From positions 301,001-365,000 of the forward strand of contig NZ_OW485601.1 in NCBI RefSeq assembly GCF_937425535.1: DNA of 64,000 nt, written 5' to 3'. A program made the translations under genes and the position numbers. Shown piece by piece: positions 18,195 to 27,553 of this stretch. The stretch comes from Rhodovastum atsumiense. Its GTDB lineage: Bacteria; Pseudomonadota; Alphaproteobacteria; Acetobacterales; Acetobacteraceae. Every line of letters begins with the position of its first letter. Position 1 is the first letter of the stretch. The notes under the pieces are model-generated. The model was not told the origin of the DNA. It did not search any database and saw nothing but the letters and a program-made list of their open reading frames with translations.

Positions 18195-19400
18195 ATGAGA
18201 ATCGCTTATTTCGTCAGCCAGTACCCTGCCGCCAGCCACAGCTTCATCCGCCGTGAGATAATGGCACTGGAAGCGCGGGGGCATCACCTTTCCCGCTACG
18301 CTCTCACCTCGCCCACTGAAGCAGTGGTCGATCCCGAAGACCGCACGGAAGCACAGAAGACCCGCCAAATGCTCAGTGAGCCTCTGGGGCGGCTGCTTGC
18401 GGGCCTTCTCAATACCGTAATCAGCTACCCGTTCGGGCTTTGCCGTGCGCTCCGGCTGGTTCTACGGATCGGCCCTGGCTCGGACCGAGGTCTACTGCGT
18501 CACTTTGCCTACCTGGCAGAGGCCGCCATCGTTGTGCACTGGTGCCGGCGCGAGCGGATTGAGCATCTTCACTCTCATTTCGGTACCAATCCGGCAGCCG
18601 TGGCCTTGCTCGCGCACACGATCGCTGGTCTGAGCTACAGCTTCACTGTGCACGGACCCGACGAGTTCGACAAACCGGAAGCAATAGCGCTGGGGGTGAA
18701 GATCCGCCATGCTGCCTTCGTGGTCGCGGTCAGCAGCTTTGGCCGCAGCCAGCTCATGCGCTGGGCAGAGATTTCTGATTGGCCAAAGCTGAAATTGGTC
18801 CACTGCGGACTCACCGCGGAGTTCCGTGCCCCACCAGTGCGGCGTGAAACCGATGTGCCGAGTATCGTCTGTATCGGGCGCCTCGCTCCACAGAAGGGGC
18901 ATCTCATTCTCCTTGCTGCAGCACACAAGCTCCTGGAGGAAGGGTTCCGATTTCGTCTCATTCTGGCCGGGGACGGGCCGCTCAGGCCGCATATCGAACG
19001 CCATGCAGCCGAGCTGGGCCTTATGCCGCATCTGACCATCACCGGCTGGATCTCAGGCAAGCAGGTAATCGCCGAGCTCGCGCGTGCCTGCGCCATGGTG
19101 CTCCCGAGTGTGGCGGAGGGGCTTCCGGTCGCCATCATGGAGGCCATGGCGCTACGCCGTCCGGTCATCTCTACCTTTATCGCCGGAATCCCAGAGCTCG
19201 TTATCCCGGGGGTGACCGGTTGGCTTGTTCCCGCGGGCGACGTGGACGCGCTGGTCGACGCCATGCGGGAGCTTCTGAACTCCGATCCGGCTCGCCTCGC
19301 CGAGATGGGCGAAGCCGCACACCGCCGGGTGTTCGAGCGTCACACCATGGAGCGCGAGGCAGCGAAGCTCGAGGCTCTTTTGCTGGAGAGGCATGCATGA
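18195..19400 (+). CDS. Glycosyltransferase family 4
   Basis: The 401-residue protein starts MRIAYFVSQYPAASHSFIRRE, as in colanic-acid-type GT4 enzymes. VCIGRLAPQKGHLILLAAA and EGLPVAIMEAMALRRPVIST give the GT-B nucleotide-sugar site with its E-x7-E pair. It would be a retaining, cytoplasmic-face transferase. Its stop overlaps the next start in ATGA, so the two are translationally coupled. Confidence 0.88.
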   Translation: MRIAYFVSQYPAASHSFIRREIMALEARGHHLSRYALTSPTEAVVDPEDRTEAQKTRQMLSEPLGRLLAGLLNTVISYPFGLCRALRLVLRIGPGSDRGLLRHFAYLAEAAIVVHWCRRERIEHLHSHFGTNPAAVALLAHTIAGLSYSFTVHGPDEFDKPEAIALGVKIRHAAFVVAVSSFGRSQLMRWAEISDWPKLKLVHCGLTAEFRAPPVRRETDVPSIVCIGRLAPQKGHLILLAAAHKLLEEGFRFRLILAGDGPLRPHIERHAAELGLMPHLTITGWISGKQVIAELARACAMVLPSVAEGLPVAIMEAMALRRPVISTFIAGIPELVIPGVTGWLVPAGDVDALVDAMRELLNSDPARLAEMGEAAHRRVFERHTMEREAAKLEALLLERHA

Positions 19401-20584
19401 CGACAGCGCTTTCAACAGTCTTGCTGGTCGCCGGTTTTTTGCTTCTTACAATGATTCTATTGCTTGCGCTTGAGGTTATTGCCGCCTCTATGGCGGGAGA
19501 AGAGCCACTGGCGCCAGCCGAGATTTCCCCTCACGCTCCTCGGATTGCTGTCCTTGTCCCAGCGCATGACGAGGGACGGAGGATCGTCCCGCTTTTGTCG
19601 GACCTGCGGGTCAGTTGCCCGGCCTCCGCCCGGGTGCTCGTGGTCGCCGACAACTGCACGGACGATACCGCCGCGATCGCGCGCGCCGAGGGGGCAGAGG
19701 TCATCGAACGCCACGACCCCGGACAACGGGGTAAGGGATTTGCGCTGGCTTTTGGCGTTGCCCATCTCGCGCTCACCCCGCCCGACATCGTCGTGATCAT
19801 CGACGCAGATTGCCGCGTCAGGCCGGGAACGGTAGCGATGCTTGCAACGATCTGCGCGGGAACCAACCGCCCTGTCCAGTCAGTCGACAGTATGATCGGA
19901 GAGGATCCGACTTCGGCATCACAGCGGGTGGCAGAGTTTGCCTGGCACCTGAATACCTACGTGAGGTCGCTCGGTCTTGCGCGCTGTGGCTGGCCTGTGC
20001 GCCTCATGGGAACCGGCATGGCCATCCCCTGGACAGCGCTGAAAGAGATTGATCTCGCGACCGGGAACGTGGTCGAGGATCTGTCCCTCAGCCTGGACCT
20101 GACCGAGCTTGGCTATCCGCCGCTGTTCTGTCGCTCGGCGGTGGTCGAGAGCGCGTTTCCGAGTTCGGTGCAGGGCATGCGCACCCAGCGGCAGCGCTGG
20201 GAGCTGGGAGCACTGCGCACAGCGATGCAGGAAGGACCGATCCGTCTGTGGCGGGCGGCGCGTCGGCGTGATCTGGGTCTCTTCGTGCTATCGCTTGACC
20301 TTATGATCCCGCCACTCGTTCTCCTGGTCTCCGCCACTGCTGCGCTGGCCTGCGCGGGGCTGGTCCTTGGCTTGTTCTGGGCCAGGTGGTGGTCCGCCAT
20401 TGTGCCGGCCGCTGGAATGGCCCTGCTCGCGGCCATACTCGTCCTGGCCTACTTTCGCTTTGGCCGTGGCACGCTGCGTCTGAGAGACCTGGGAGGACTG
20501 CTTTCTTTTGCGCTCGACAAGGTGGCAATCTACCGCACGGGTTTTGGTTCCATTCAGACCTGGGTCCGCACAGACCGGTCGTAA
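19397..20584 (+). CDS. Membrane glycosyltransferase family 2
   Basis: The 395-residue protein has an N-terminal membrane segment, a GT-A domain with IAVLVPAHDEGRRIVPLL, VVIIDADCRV (DxD) and the QRQRW motif typical of processive-type GT2 enzymes, and two or three C-terminal membrane segments. The fold resembles cellulose-synthase-like or hopanoid-type transferases; the sugar is unknown. It overlaps the preceding GT4 gene by four bases. Confidence 0.83.
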   Translation: MTTALSTVLLVAGFLLLTMILLLALEVIAASMAGEEPLAPAEISPHAPRIAVLVPAHDEGRRIVPLLSDLRVSCPASARVLVVADNCTDDTAAIARAEGAEVIERHDPGQRGKGFALAFGVAHLALTPPDIVVIIDADCRVRPGTVAMLATICAGTNRPVQSVDSMIGEDPTSASQRVAEFAWHLNTYVRSLGLARCGWPVRLMGTGMAIPWTALKEIDLATGNVVEDLSLSLDLTELGYPPLFCRSAVVESAFPSSVQGMRTQRQRWELGALRTAMQEGPIRLWRAARRRDLGLFVLSLDLMIPPLVLLVSATAALACAGLVLGLFWARWWSAIVPAAGMALLAAILVLAYFRFGRGTLRLRDLGGLLSFALDKVAIYRTGFGSIQTWVRTDRS

Positions 20585-21067
20585 ACGCAGTGCCGTCGTG
20601 ACCGCCTGGAAATTGCCTGTCGAGATCCTTTGCAGGCAAAGGATCTCCGGCAATGCGTGCAGGCTGCGTGTCTGCCGCACCCCGCGCGCCAGACACGCCG
20701 AGATGAGACTGATCCGCTTCGCTTCCGATGGGACGCCGCGCTCGCGCGGCTTCACCTGCCGCACCGGGACCAACCCAAGGCTGTCCGTATCGGGCGTTTC
20801 GACCATCCCCGTCATGCTTCAGCCGCTCACGTCCGTCTGGCGACCGTAGGCCACTCGGGCTGATTGGAGCCCCCCTGGTATTGCTTGTCCTGACGTATCG
20901 GCTTTTCGGGAGGTTCCGCCTGGCTCGTCATCAAATTCGATACGCCACTTGATCCAGACCGTCGCCACTCGGATTTCCACATGGCTCTCTCGCAAACTGC
21001 CACCACATTCGCGACGTCACTTGTCCGAACGGTGTCTCGACAAAGCCGGCCACCTCTTTAATCATGG
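20585..21067. other. Gap without a supported gene
   Basis: Open frames on both strands here look like chance frames in GC-rich DNA. No RNA gene, hairpin or IS end was recognised in the 483 bases before the acyltransferase gene. Confidence 0.4.
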
Positions 21068-22165
21068 ATGAGGCATCCGATGAACAGGTCCGCGGTCTCC
21101 GGCCGATCTCAGAACAAATTTGGATTTCTTCGGGTTCTGTTCGCGATCCTCGTGATCCTCTCGCACTCTCCCGAACTTCTCGACGGTAATCGCTCAAGGG
21201 AGATCCTGACACGCCTCTTCGGGACAATCTCGATCGGTGAGCTCGCCGTTGACGGGTTCTTTCTCATCAGCGGCTATCTGATCACAGCCAGTTGGGAGAC
21301 GTCACGCACCACCGGGCAGTATCTTCTCAAGCGCGTGCTGCGGATCTATCCAGGCTTTATCGTGGCATTCCTGATCTCGCTGCTTGTAGTCGGACCGCTC
21401 GCCGGTGGCGATCTCGCCTCGCTGCTTGGTCGGCCTGGTCTCAGGCAGTTCGCCCGCATGTTACTGCTGGGGGAGCCGCAGTTGCAGGGTGCATTTGTCG
21501 ACCTGCCCTATCCGGCGCTGAACGGCTCGATGTGGACGGTCATCTACGAATTCCGTTTTTATCTCGCCACCATGGCACTCGGCATTCTGGGTATCATTCG
21601 CCATCGCCACGTCTATCTCGGTATGACGCTGCTGCTAATGGTGATTTGGGTGGCGGTACCGCACCTGCGCATCGGCTTGCCGGGCGCGGTTGAGATGGTA
21701 GCAGGAGAGGTTCATCACTCGATCCGCCTTTTTGCGTTATTTTGCTGCGGCGGCCTGTTCTATCTGTTCCGTGATAAGATCTTGTATGATGGACGTTTGG
21801 CGGGGCTTGCCGCGGTCACGACGTGCTGCCTGCTGTTCAGCTCTCGCCTCGCTGAGCCGGGGCTCGCCGTGTTCGGCGGCTATGTATTGTTCTGGGTTAG
21901 CTTTCATGCCCGCCCCAATCTGCTGAGCGGCATCGACAACCGGATCGACCTGTCTTATGGGCTCTATCTTTATGCTTGGCCTGTGCAGAACTTGCTCATC
22001 GCGCAAACGCACGACATCTCGCCCTGGGTATTGTTCGCCATTTCCAGTGCACTCGCGGCGCTGCTGGGGACAGCAAGCTGGGTGCTGGTCGAAAATCCCT
22101 TCCTGCGCCTGAAGGGCCGCGGCCGCGTGTACCAGGCAACGTCTGTACCGGCTGCGGCGGACTGA
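21068..22165 (+). CDS. Acyltransferase family 3 (OafA/YrhL-like) membrane protein
   Basis: The 365-residue protein begins with NKFGFLRVLFAILVILSHSPELLDG, where the RxxFA and H correspond to the conserved start of acyltransferase 3 enzymes. Eight to ten membrane segments follow, with GELAVDGFFLISGYLIT at the usual place. Such enzymes move acetyl or other acyl groups onto exported sugars. An ATG at 21080 is an alternative start. It closes the plus-strand arm of the locus. Confidence 0.87.
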   Translation: MRHPMNRSAVSGRSQNKFGFLRVLFAILVILSHSPELLDGNRSREILTRLFGTISIGELAVDGFFLISGYLITASWETSRTTGQYLLKRVLRIYPGFIVAFLISLLVVGPLAGGDLASLLGRPGLRQFARMLLLGEPQLQGAFVDLPYPALNGSMWTVIYEFRFYLATMALGILGIIRHRHVYLGMTLLLMVIWVAVPHLRIGLPGAVEMVAGEVHHSIRLFALFCCGGLFYLFRDKILYDGRLAGLAAVTTCCLLFSSRLAEPGLAVFGGYVLFWVSFHARPNLLSGIDNRIDLSYGLYLYAWPVQNLLIAQTHDISPWVLFAISSALAALLGTASWVLVENPFLRLKGRGRVYQATSVPAAAD

Positions 22166-22189
22166 CTGTCCGTTGGATCTGTTGCAAAT

Positions 22190-22520
22190 TTTGCGGGTGA
22201 TCTTCGCGGATGAGCCTTTCCCCGATCGACACGTCGCTTTCGGCGAGGCCACGAATGGCCCGATCAGTGACGACGCGACATAGAAATCCCTCGTACTGGT
22301 GCTGCTCGGCACAGGTGAGCAGCACCAAGCGGATCGAAAGTCCGGCGGGTTCAACGAGAGGGAAAAGGGCAACGTGTGAAGCTAGAACGCCAAAGATGCT
22401 TCCCAAATATGGAATCTACCCAGACACATCTCCCCAGGTTGCACCGAAAGCGCGAGAGAGCCTTCTTTCCACGTCGAACCACAGACAGCAGCGGGACCTT
22501 CGTGGCGGTCGATGATTCCC
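22190..22520. repeat. ISL3 end remnant, copy 2
   Basis: The part at 22364-22490 is a diverged copy of 8230-8390 in the same orientation. On the minus strand it is followed by a short eroded stretch (PAGLSIRLVLL) that looks like the beginning of an ISL3 transposase and then loses similarity. The segment therefore looks like the remaining end of an insertion sequence at the outer border of the polysaccharide locus. Confidence 0.45.
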
Positions 22521-22640
22521 TCCCGCGATGCCGTCACTGCCGACTTTCCTGGTCCGGTAGCCTGGACTGATCCCGACGCACCAGATCATCGCGGATTTCC
22601 AACCGCGCAGAGACGACGGCCACACTCGCCGCTGATATCG

Positions 22641-22676
22641 GCCCCGGCGCCGCTGCATTCCTCGCGGCGCCGGGGC
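22641..22676. terminator. GC-rich hairpin after the nitroreductase gene
   Basis: A perfect 13-bp stem (GCCCCGGCGCCGC and its complement) encloses a 10-base loop, eight bases beyond the nitroreductase stop. There is no clear T-run on either side, so it is terminator-like rather than a textbook intrinsic terminator. Confidence 0.5.
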
Positions 22677-22684
22677 AACACCAA

Positions 22685-23284
22685 TCAGGCCGACACGAAA
22701 CCACCTTCGAAGGCAAAAGTCTCGATCGGGCGCCGACCGCTCGGCAGCTCGCGCGCCAACAACGCCTCGGGCAGATCCGGCCGGGGGCCAGGCCGCCCGA
22801 TGGCGATGGCAAGCTCGACGTGGTAGCCCGTGGGCACGTTCAGCTCGGTGATGGCCCGTTCGATATCGAACCCCCCCAGCCCGTGGGCCTGCCAACCGCC
22901 GCGTGCGGCCTGCAAGGCGAGATTTCCCCAGGCCGCGCCGGCATCAAGCGAATGGCTGCGCAGCAGCACCGGCTGATCCGCACCCGGCGGCTGGAACTGC
23001 GGATCGGAGACCAGCACCACCAGTGCCGCGGCACGGTCCGCCCAGCTCTGGTTGAACGGGTTCAGCAGGCCGAAGAAACGGTCCCAGGCCTGGGTATTCC
23101 GGCGCGCATAGAGAAAGCGCCAGGGTTGTGCGTTGTAGGCCGACGGCGCCCAGCGTGCCGCTTCGAACAATGTCAGCAGCTCCGTTTCGGAGATTTCCTC
23201 ACCGGTGAAGGCGCGCGTTGACCAACGCTCGAGAAACAGGGGATCGATGGGATGGTCCGCGTGGCGTGATGCCGATGCTGTCAT
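22685..23284 (-). CDS. Nitroreductase family protein
   Basis: The 199-residue protein has the FMN-binding pattern of this family: FLERWSTRAFTGEEIS near the start, then AARWAPSAYNAQPWRFLYA, and HSLDAGAAWGNLALQAARGGWQAHGLGGFD. Such enzymes are cytoplasmic flavoproteins reducing nitro groups, quinones or flavins with NAD(P)H; the natural substrate is unknown. The ATG at 23284 begins MTASASRHADH; the longer frame adds residues with no family character. It stands alone, downstream of the amino-acid transporter operon on the same strand. Confidence 0.85.
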   Translation of the reverse strand: MTASASRHADHPIDPLFLERWSTRAFTGEEISETELLTLFEAARWAPSAYNAQPWRFLYARRNTQAWDRFFGLLNPFNQSWADRAAALVVLVSDPQFQPPGADQPVLLRSHSLDAGAAWGNLALQAARGGWQAHGLGGFDIERAITELNVPTGYHVELAIAIGRPGPRPDLPEALLARELPSGRRPIETFAFEGGFVSA

Positions 23285-23572
23285 GGGGAAGCCTTTCAGG
23301 GATCGCAGATACGGAGCCGCAGTCACATCACCTGCCTCACTGCCGCGACGGCAGGACTGCCTGCGCTCCTGATGTGACGGAAACCAAAACAACGAGACTA
23401 CATTGTTACATTACGATATTCACGCAGCCACTGCAAAGCACCGATCGACAATCACCACAGACTTCGTCATCACACCGGGAAACTGCATCACTGCGCCGGT
23501 GAGCCGGGCGTGGCTGCCTGTCAGGCCGGACAGAGAGCCGGGCAGCCCTCCGTCGGCGCATTCTCAACTGCC

Positions 23573-24493
23573 TCAACTGCGCGGCAAGCCGGGAGGATTG
23601 GTGCGGGAGCGCTCGACTCCTTCGGCTTCGAGGTTCCAGCGCTGCAGCACCTTGGCGTAGCTTCCATCGGCGATCAGGCCGTTGATGGCTGCGGTGAAGG
23701 CATCAGCCAGTCCGCTGTCCTTGCGTGTGGCCACCGCGATCTCCGCCGTCAACGGCCATCCGCCATTGACGATCCCGACCGGGCGGATGCGGCCGTCGAG
23801 CGCAGCCCGATAGGCGCCATGGGCATTGGGTCCAAGCAGGGCGTCGGCACGTCCCGACTGCAGCGCCAGGTCACGCAGCGCCTGATCGTTGTAGTACTGG
23901 ATCTCGACCGGCTTCAGTCCCTTCGCGACATTCTGCCGGTCCCATTCCAGCAGGATCTTTTCCTGGTTGGTGCCCGAGCTGACGATGATGCGCAGCCCGG
24001 CCACATCCTTTGGCTCACGGATCGAGGTGATCTTGCTCGACGTGGCGACGTGAAAGCCGAGATCATCCTTGCGGTAGGTGGAGAAGTCGAACTTCAGCTT
24101 GCGTTCCTCGGTGACGGTGATGTTGGAGATCACCGCATCGAACTTTCCGGACTGCAACCCGAGAGGCCATTCGGCCCAGGACACCGGCAGCAGCACCAGT
24201 TTGAGTCCGAGCGCCTCGGCCAGCAGCGAGGCGAAATCCGGCTCGGAGCCAACCACCGTGCGGGTATCGGTCGAATAGGTGGACAAGGGCGGGCTGCTCG
24301 GGGCCGTGGCGATGGTGAGGGCACCGGGGGTCGCGAAGGAAAAATTCTTCGGCAGCAGGGCGATCGCCTGCCGGTTGGGACCGGTATGTGGACGGCCGGG
24401 TTGCTCGGGGCTGAGGTCGACCGGCGCGGCCTGCGCGGCGGCACCGATGCCGATGGCAAGCGCCGCCACTGCGGCAAGACGCAGAAATCTCAT
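23573..24493 (-). CDS. Polar amino-acid ABC transporter substrate-binding protein
   Basis: The 306-residue protein has a cleavable signal peptide (MRFLRLAAVAALAIGIG, then AQA before APVDL). It has a family-3 periplasmic binding fold with PDFASLLAEALGLKLVLLPVSWAEWPLGLQ, FDAVISNITVTEERK and VSSGTNQEKILLEW. It should capture an amino acid or a related small molecule in the periplasm and deliver it to the fused permease-ATPase encoded 54 bases upstream on the same strand. Confidence 0.87.
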   Translation of the reverse strand: MRFLRLAAVAALAIGIGAAAQAAPVDLSPEQPGRPHTGPNRQAIALLPKNFSFATPGALTIATAPSSPPLSTYSTDTRTVVGSEPDFASLLAEALGLKLVLLPVSWAEWPLGLQSGKFDAVISNITVTEERKLKFDFSTYRKDDLGFHVATSSKITSIREPKDVAGLRIIVSSGTNQEKILLEWDRQNVAKGLKPVEIQYYNDQALRDLALQSGRADALLGPNAHGAYRAALDGRIRPVGIVNGGWPLTAEIAVATRKDSGLADAFTAAINGLIADGSYAKVLQRWNLEAEGVERSRTNPPGLPRS

Positions 24494-24547
24494 GCTGAGC
24501 TATCCTGATGAGTGTGGTGAGGAGAAAAGCGGCAAGAATCCCTTGCT

Positions 24548-26332
24548 TCACAGGACCTTTGCCAGAAATTCGCGCGTGCGTGCCTGTGTCGGTGCGTTGA
24601 GCACCTGCGCGGGCGGGCCGGATTCGACGATCCGCCCCGCATCCATGAACACGACCCGGTCGGCGACCTCGCGCGCGAAGCCGATCTCATGCGTGACGAT
24701 CACCAGCGTGCTGCCCGACCGTGCGAGTTCCTTGATGACGTCGAGCACTTCGCCCACCAGTTCGGGATCGAGCGCGGAGGTCGGCTCGTCGAACAGCAGC
24801 ACTTTCGGATTGAGCGCGAGCGCCCGCGCGATGGCGACGCGTTGCTGCTGGCCGCCTGAAAGCTGGCGCGGATAGGCCGCTTCGCGATCGCCCAGGCCGA
24901 CCCGGGCCAGCAATTCGCGCGCCTGTGCCCGCGCCTGCGCGCGCGTCAGGCCACGCACCGCCACCGGTGCCTCGGCAACGTTGTCGAGTGCGGTCAGGTG
25001 GGGGAAGAGGTTGAAGTTCTGGAACACCATGCCGACTTCGATGCGGCGGCGGAGGATGTCCTTCTCCTTCAGTTCATAGAGTGTATCGCCACACCGCCGA
25101 TAGCCGATGAACTCCCCGTCCACCGACACCAGGCCACGGTCCACTTTCTCCAGGGCATTGATCGTGCGCAGCAGGGTCGACTTCCCCGACCCGGAAGGCC
25201 CCAGGATCGCCAGCACCTCCCCTGGACGCACATGCAGGTCGATGTCCTGCAGTACGGGATGACCAGAGTACTGCTTGCAGACCCCCTCGATGCGCACTTC
25301 GGCGCCGGGCCCACGCTGCCACGAGCCCCTGGCAGGGAAAGGGACCGCAGCGGCCGGCGGAACGGGGGCCGGGACGGGCGGAACGGCCACAGAGGGCGGC
25401 CGCACGCGCCGGTAGAGGCGCTGGTACCAGGTCGGCGACAACGTCCGCACGGCGCCGCGGGCAAAGTGCCGTTCGATATGGAACTGCAGGACCGACAGGA
25501 CGGTCAGGATGATGATGTACCAGACGGTGGCGACCATCAGCAGCGGGATCACCTCCATGTTCCGCTGGTAGACCACCTGCACGGTGTAAAAAAGTTCCGG
25601 CAAGGCCAGCACGTAGACCATGGATGTGCCTTTGGCGAGGCCGATGATCTCGTTGAAGCCTGCGGGCAGGATGGCGCGCATCGCCTGCGGCAGCACGATG
25701 CGCCAGACCTGCCGCCGGCGCGGCATGCCCAGGGCCGCGGCCGCTTCCAGTTGCCCCTGGTCGACGGCGAGAATGCCCCCCCGGATGATCTCTGATGAGA
25801 ACGCCGCCTGGTTGAGGCTCAGGCCAAGCACCGCCACCGCCGTCTGGTTGAGCAGTTGCATGGTCGGATATTCGAAGAACACGACGTCGGTGAAGGGGAC
25901 GCCGATGCGGATCGACTGATAGAGGTACGCGAAGTTGTACAGCACCAGCAGCAGCACGATCAGGGGTATCGAGCGCAGCAGCCACGTGTAGAACCAGGCA
26001 AGTCCGGCCAGCAGCGGGGATCCCGACACGCGCGCGAGCGCCAGCGCGGTGCCAAGCACGAAGCCGAGCGCCGAGGCCACCACGGTCAGCGCCAGGGTGC
26101 GACCAAGCCCGGCCAGCACCGGAGGCGAAAGGAACCAATGCGCGAAGGTGTCCCATCCCCAGCGGGGATTGGTCAGCACCGACTCCGCCATGATGGCAAT
26201 CAGCAGGCCGGCCAGGATGGTACCGACCACGCGCCAGGGATGGCGCTTGCGCACGACACGATAGCGGGTCGGTGCGGTGCCGGCAGGCGGCAAAGGGGTC
26301 AAGGTATCGGAAACGCTGGCCGTGGAGCTCAT
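24548..26332 (-). CDS. Amino-acid ABC transporter, fused permease and ATP-binding protein
   Basis: One 594-residue chain carries both transporter functions. Residues about 35-300 form the permease with five or six membrane segments and the EAA loop ([24 protein letters not shown]). A proline-rich linker (about 320-345) joins it to an ATPase with GPSGSGKST (Walker A), LSGGQQQR (signature) and [12 protein letters not shown] (Walker B). The start at [11 protein letters not shown] is preferred to the longer frame. Most homologous systems use two separate genes. It is followed by its binding-protein gene. Confidence 0.9.
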   Translation of the reverse strand: MSSTASVSDTLTPLPPAGTAPTRYRVVRKRHPWRVVGTILAGLLIAIMAESVLTNPRWGWDTFAHWFLSPPVLAGLGRTLALTVVASALGFVLGTALALARVSGSPLLAGLAWFYTWLLRSIPLIVLLLVLYNFAYLYQSIRIGVPFTDVVFFEYPTMQLLNQTAVAVLGLSLNQAAFSSEIIRGGILAVDQGQLEAAAALGMPRRRQVWRIVLPQAMRAILPAGFNEIIGLAKGTSMVYVLALPELFYTVQVVYQRNMEVIPLLMVATVWYIIILTVLSVLQFHIERHFARGAVRTLSPTWYQRLYRRVRPPSVAVPPVPAPVPPAAAVPFPARGSWQRGPGAEVRIEGVCKQYSGHPVLQDIDLHVRPGEVLAILGPSGSGKSTLLRTINALEKVDRGLVSVDGEFIGYRRCGDTLYELKEKDILRRRIEVGMVFQNFNLFPHLTALDNVAEAPVAVRGLTRAQARAQARELLARVGLGDREAAYPRQLSGGQQQRVAIARALALNPKVLLFDEPTSALDPELVGEVLDVIKELARSGSTLVIVTHEIGFAREVADRVVFMDAGRIVESGPPAQVLNAPTQARTREFLAKVL

Positions 26333-26698
26333 GACGCGGCAATCCAAAAGACGTGGGGCAAGGCAAGAGAGCCGGGCAAGGAGCGGCCGGACGCAGCCGG
26401 CGACGGCGGCCATCGCCGGTGCCTGCGCCGCCGACGTTACGGACCAGTTTTGCCATCAGTCAACTGTGATTATCGAAATTTACTATTTTATGGTGTTATA
26501 TAGACTGCCCCGCCGACCAGCCAGGGAGGAGCGGCGGACCTGCCCGGCGCATTGACACGCGCCGCGTATCGTGGATAGCATATTTATACGAATGATGATC
26601 GCTTTTTCGTTGATCGGCACGAAGTGGACGGGACGGCTTCCGGCCTTCCCGCCTGCCTTGTTCCGGCAATGCACCACACATACGAGATTGCTGGCTCC
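26333..26698. other. Divergent promoter region
   Basis: The 366 bases separate two divergent transport genes. An AT-rich core near 26460-26510 (with TTTACTATTTTATGG) contrasts with the GC-rich surroundings and probably holds the promoters. No operator was recognised. Confidence 0.4.
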
Positions 26699-27511
26699 AT
26701 GAACTCCTCCTTCCCGCGCACCTCCCGCCGCACGCTGCTGGCCCTGTCCATCGCCGCGTTGGCGCTGGCCAATCGCCCCGCCATCGCCGCCGACCCGCTT
26801 CGCGTCGGCGTCATGGCAGGTGACGGCGAAGTCATCTTCGCCGCCGTCGCCGCCGAAGCGAAGAAGCGCGGCCTCGACATCAAGGTCGTGCCGTTCTCGG
26901 ATTACACTCTGCCGAACGAAGCCCTGGAGCGCGGCGACCTCGATGCCAACGCCTTCCAGCATGTGCCGTATCTGGAGAACCAGAGCCGCACCCGCGGCTA
27001 TCATCTGGTGCCGGTTGGATACACCGTGGTGGCCCCGATCGGCCTCTATTCGCACAAGGTGCGCGCCGCCGCCGATCTGCCGGCTGGCGGGCGCATCGGC
27101 GTGCCGAACGACCCCAGCAACGGGGGGCGCGCCCTGCTGCTGCTGCAGGCCCAGGGAGTCATCCGGTTGCGCGATGGCGTCGGCATCCTGCCCAAGGTCA
27201 CCGACATCGTCGAAAATCCGAAGAAGCTGAAGATCATTGAACTGGACGCCGGCATCATCGGCCGTTCCATCGACGATCTCGACGCCGGGGTGGTCAACAC
27301 CGACTGGGCGATCAAGTCCGGCCTCGACCTGGCACGTGACCGCATCGCCTCGGAGGCGGTGGAGGGCAATCCCTATCGGAACGTAATCGCCGTTCGCCAG
27401 GGCCGTGAGAACGATCCCCGCGTGCGCACGCTGGTCGTCGCCTACCAGACCGAGTCGGTTCGCCGCACCATCCTGGAAACCTGGAAGGGGGCAACCTTGC
27501 CGGCATGGTGA
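26699..27511 (+). CDS. MetQ/NlpA-family ABC substrate-binding protein
   Basis: The 270-residue protein starts with a twin-arginine-like signal (SRRTLLALSIAALALA) ending near AIAADP, without a lipobox. The mature part matches the methionine-binding MetQ family: LRVGVMAGDGEVIFAAVAAEAKKRGLDIKVVPFSDYTLPNEALERGDLDANAFQH in outline, IGVPNDPSNGGRALLLLQ and DAGVVNTDWA. No MetN or MetI gene is adjacent, so it may serve a transporter encoded elsewhere. Methionine is the family's usual ligand. Confidence 0.85.
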   Translation: MNSSFPRTSRRTLLALSIAALALANRPAIAADPLRVGVMAGDGEVIFAAVAAEAKKRGLDIKVVPFSDYTLPNEALERGDLDANAFQHVPYLENQSRTRGYHLVPVGYTVVAPIGLYSHKVRAAADLPAGGRIGVPNDPSNGGRALLLLQAQGVIRLRDGVGILPKVTDIVENPKKLKIIELDAGIIGRSIDDLDAGVVNTDWAIKSGLDLARDRIASEAVEGNPYRNVIAVRQGRENDPRVRTLVVAYQTESVRRTILETWKGATLPAW

Positions 27512-27553
27512 TGCAGTGGCTGCGACGGGACATCCCGTCGCAGCCAGACCATG

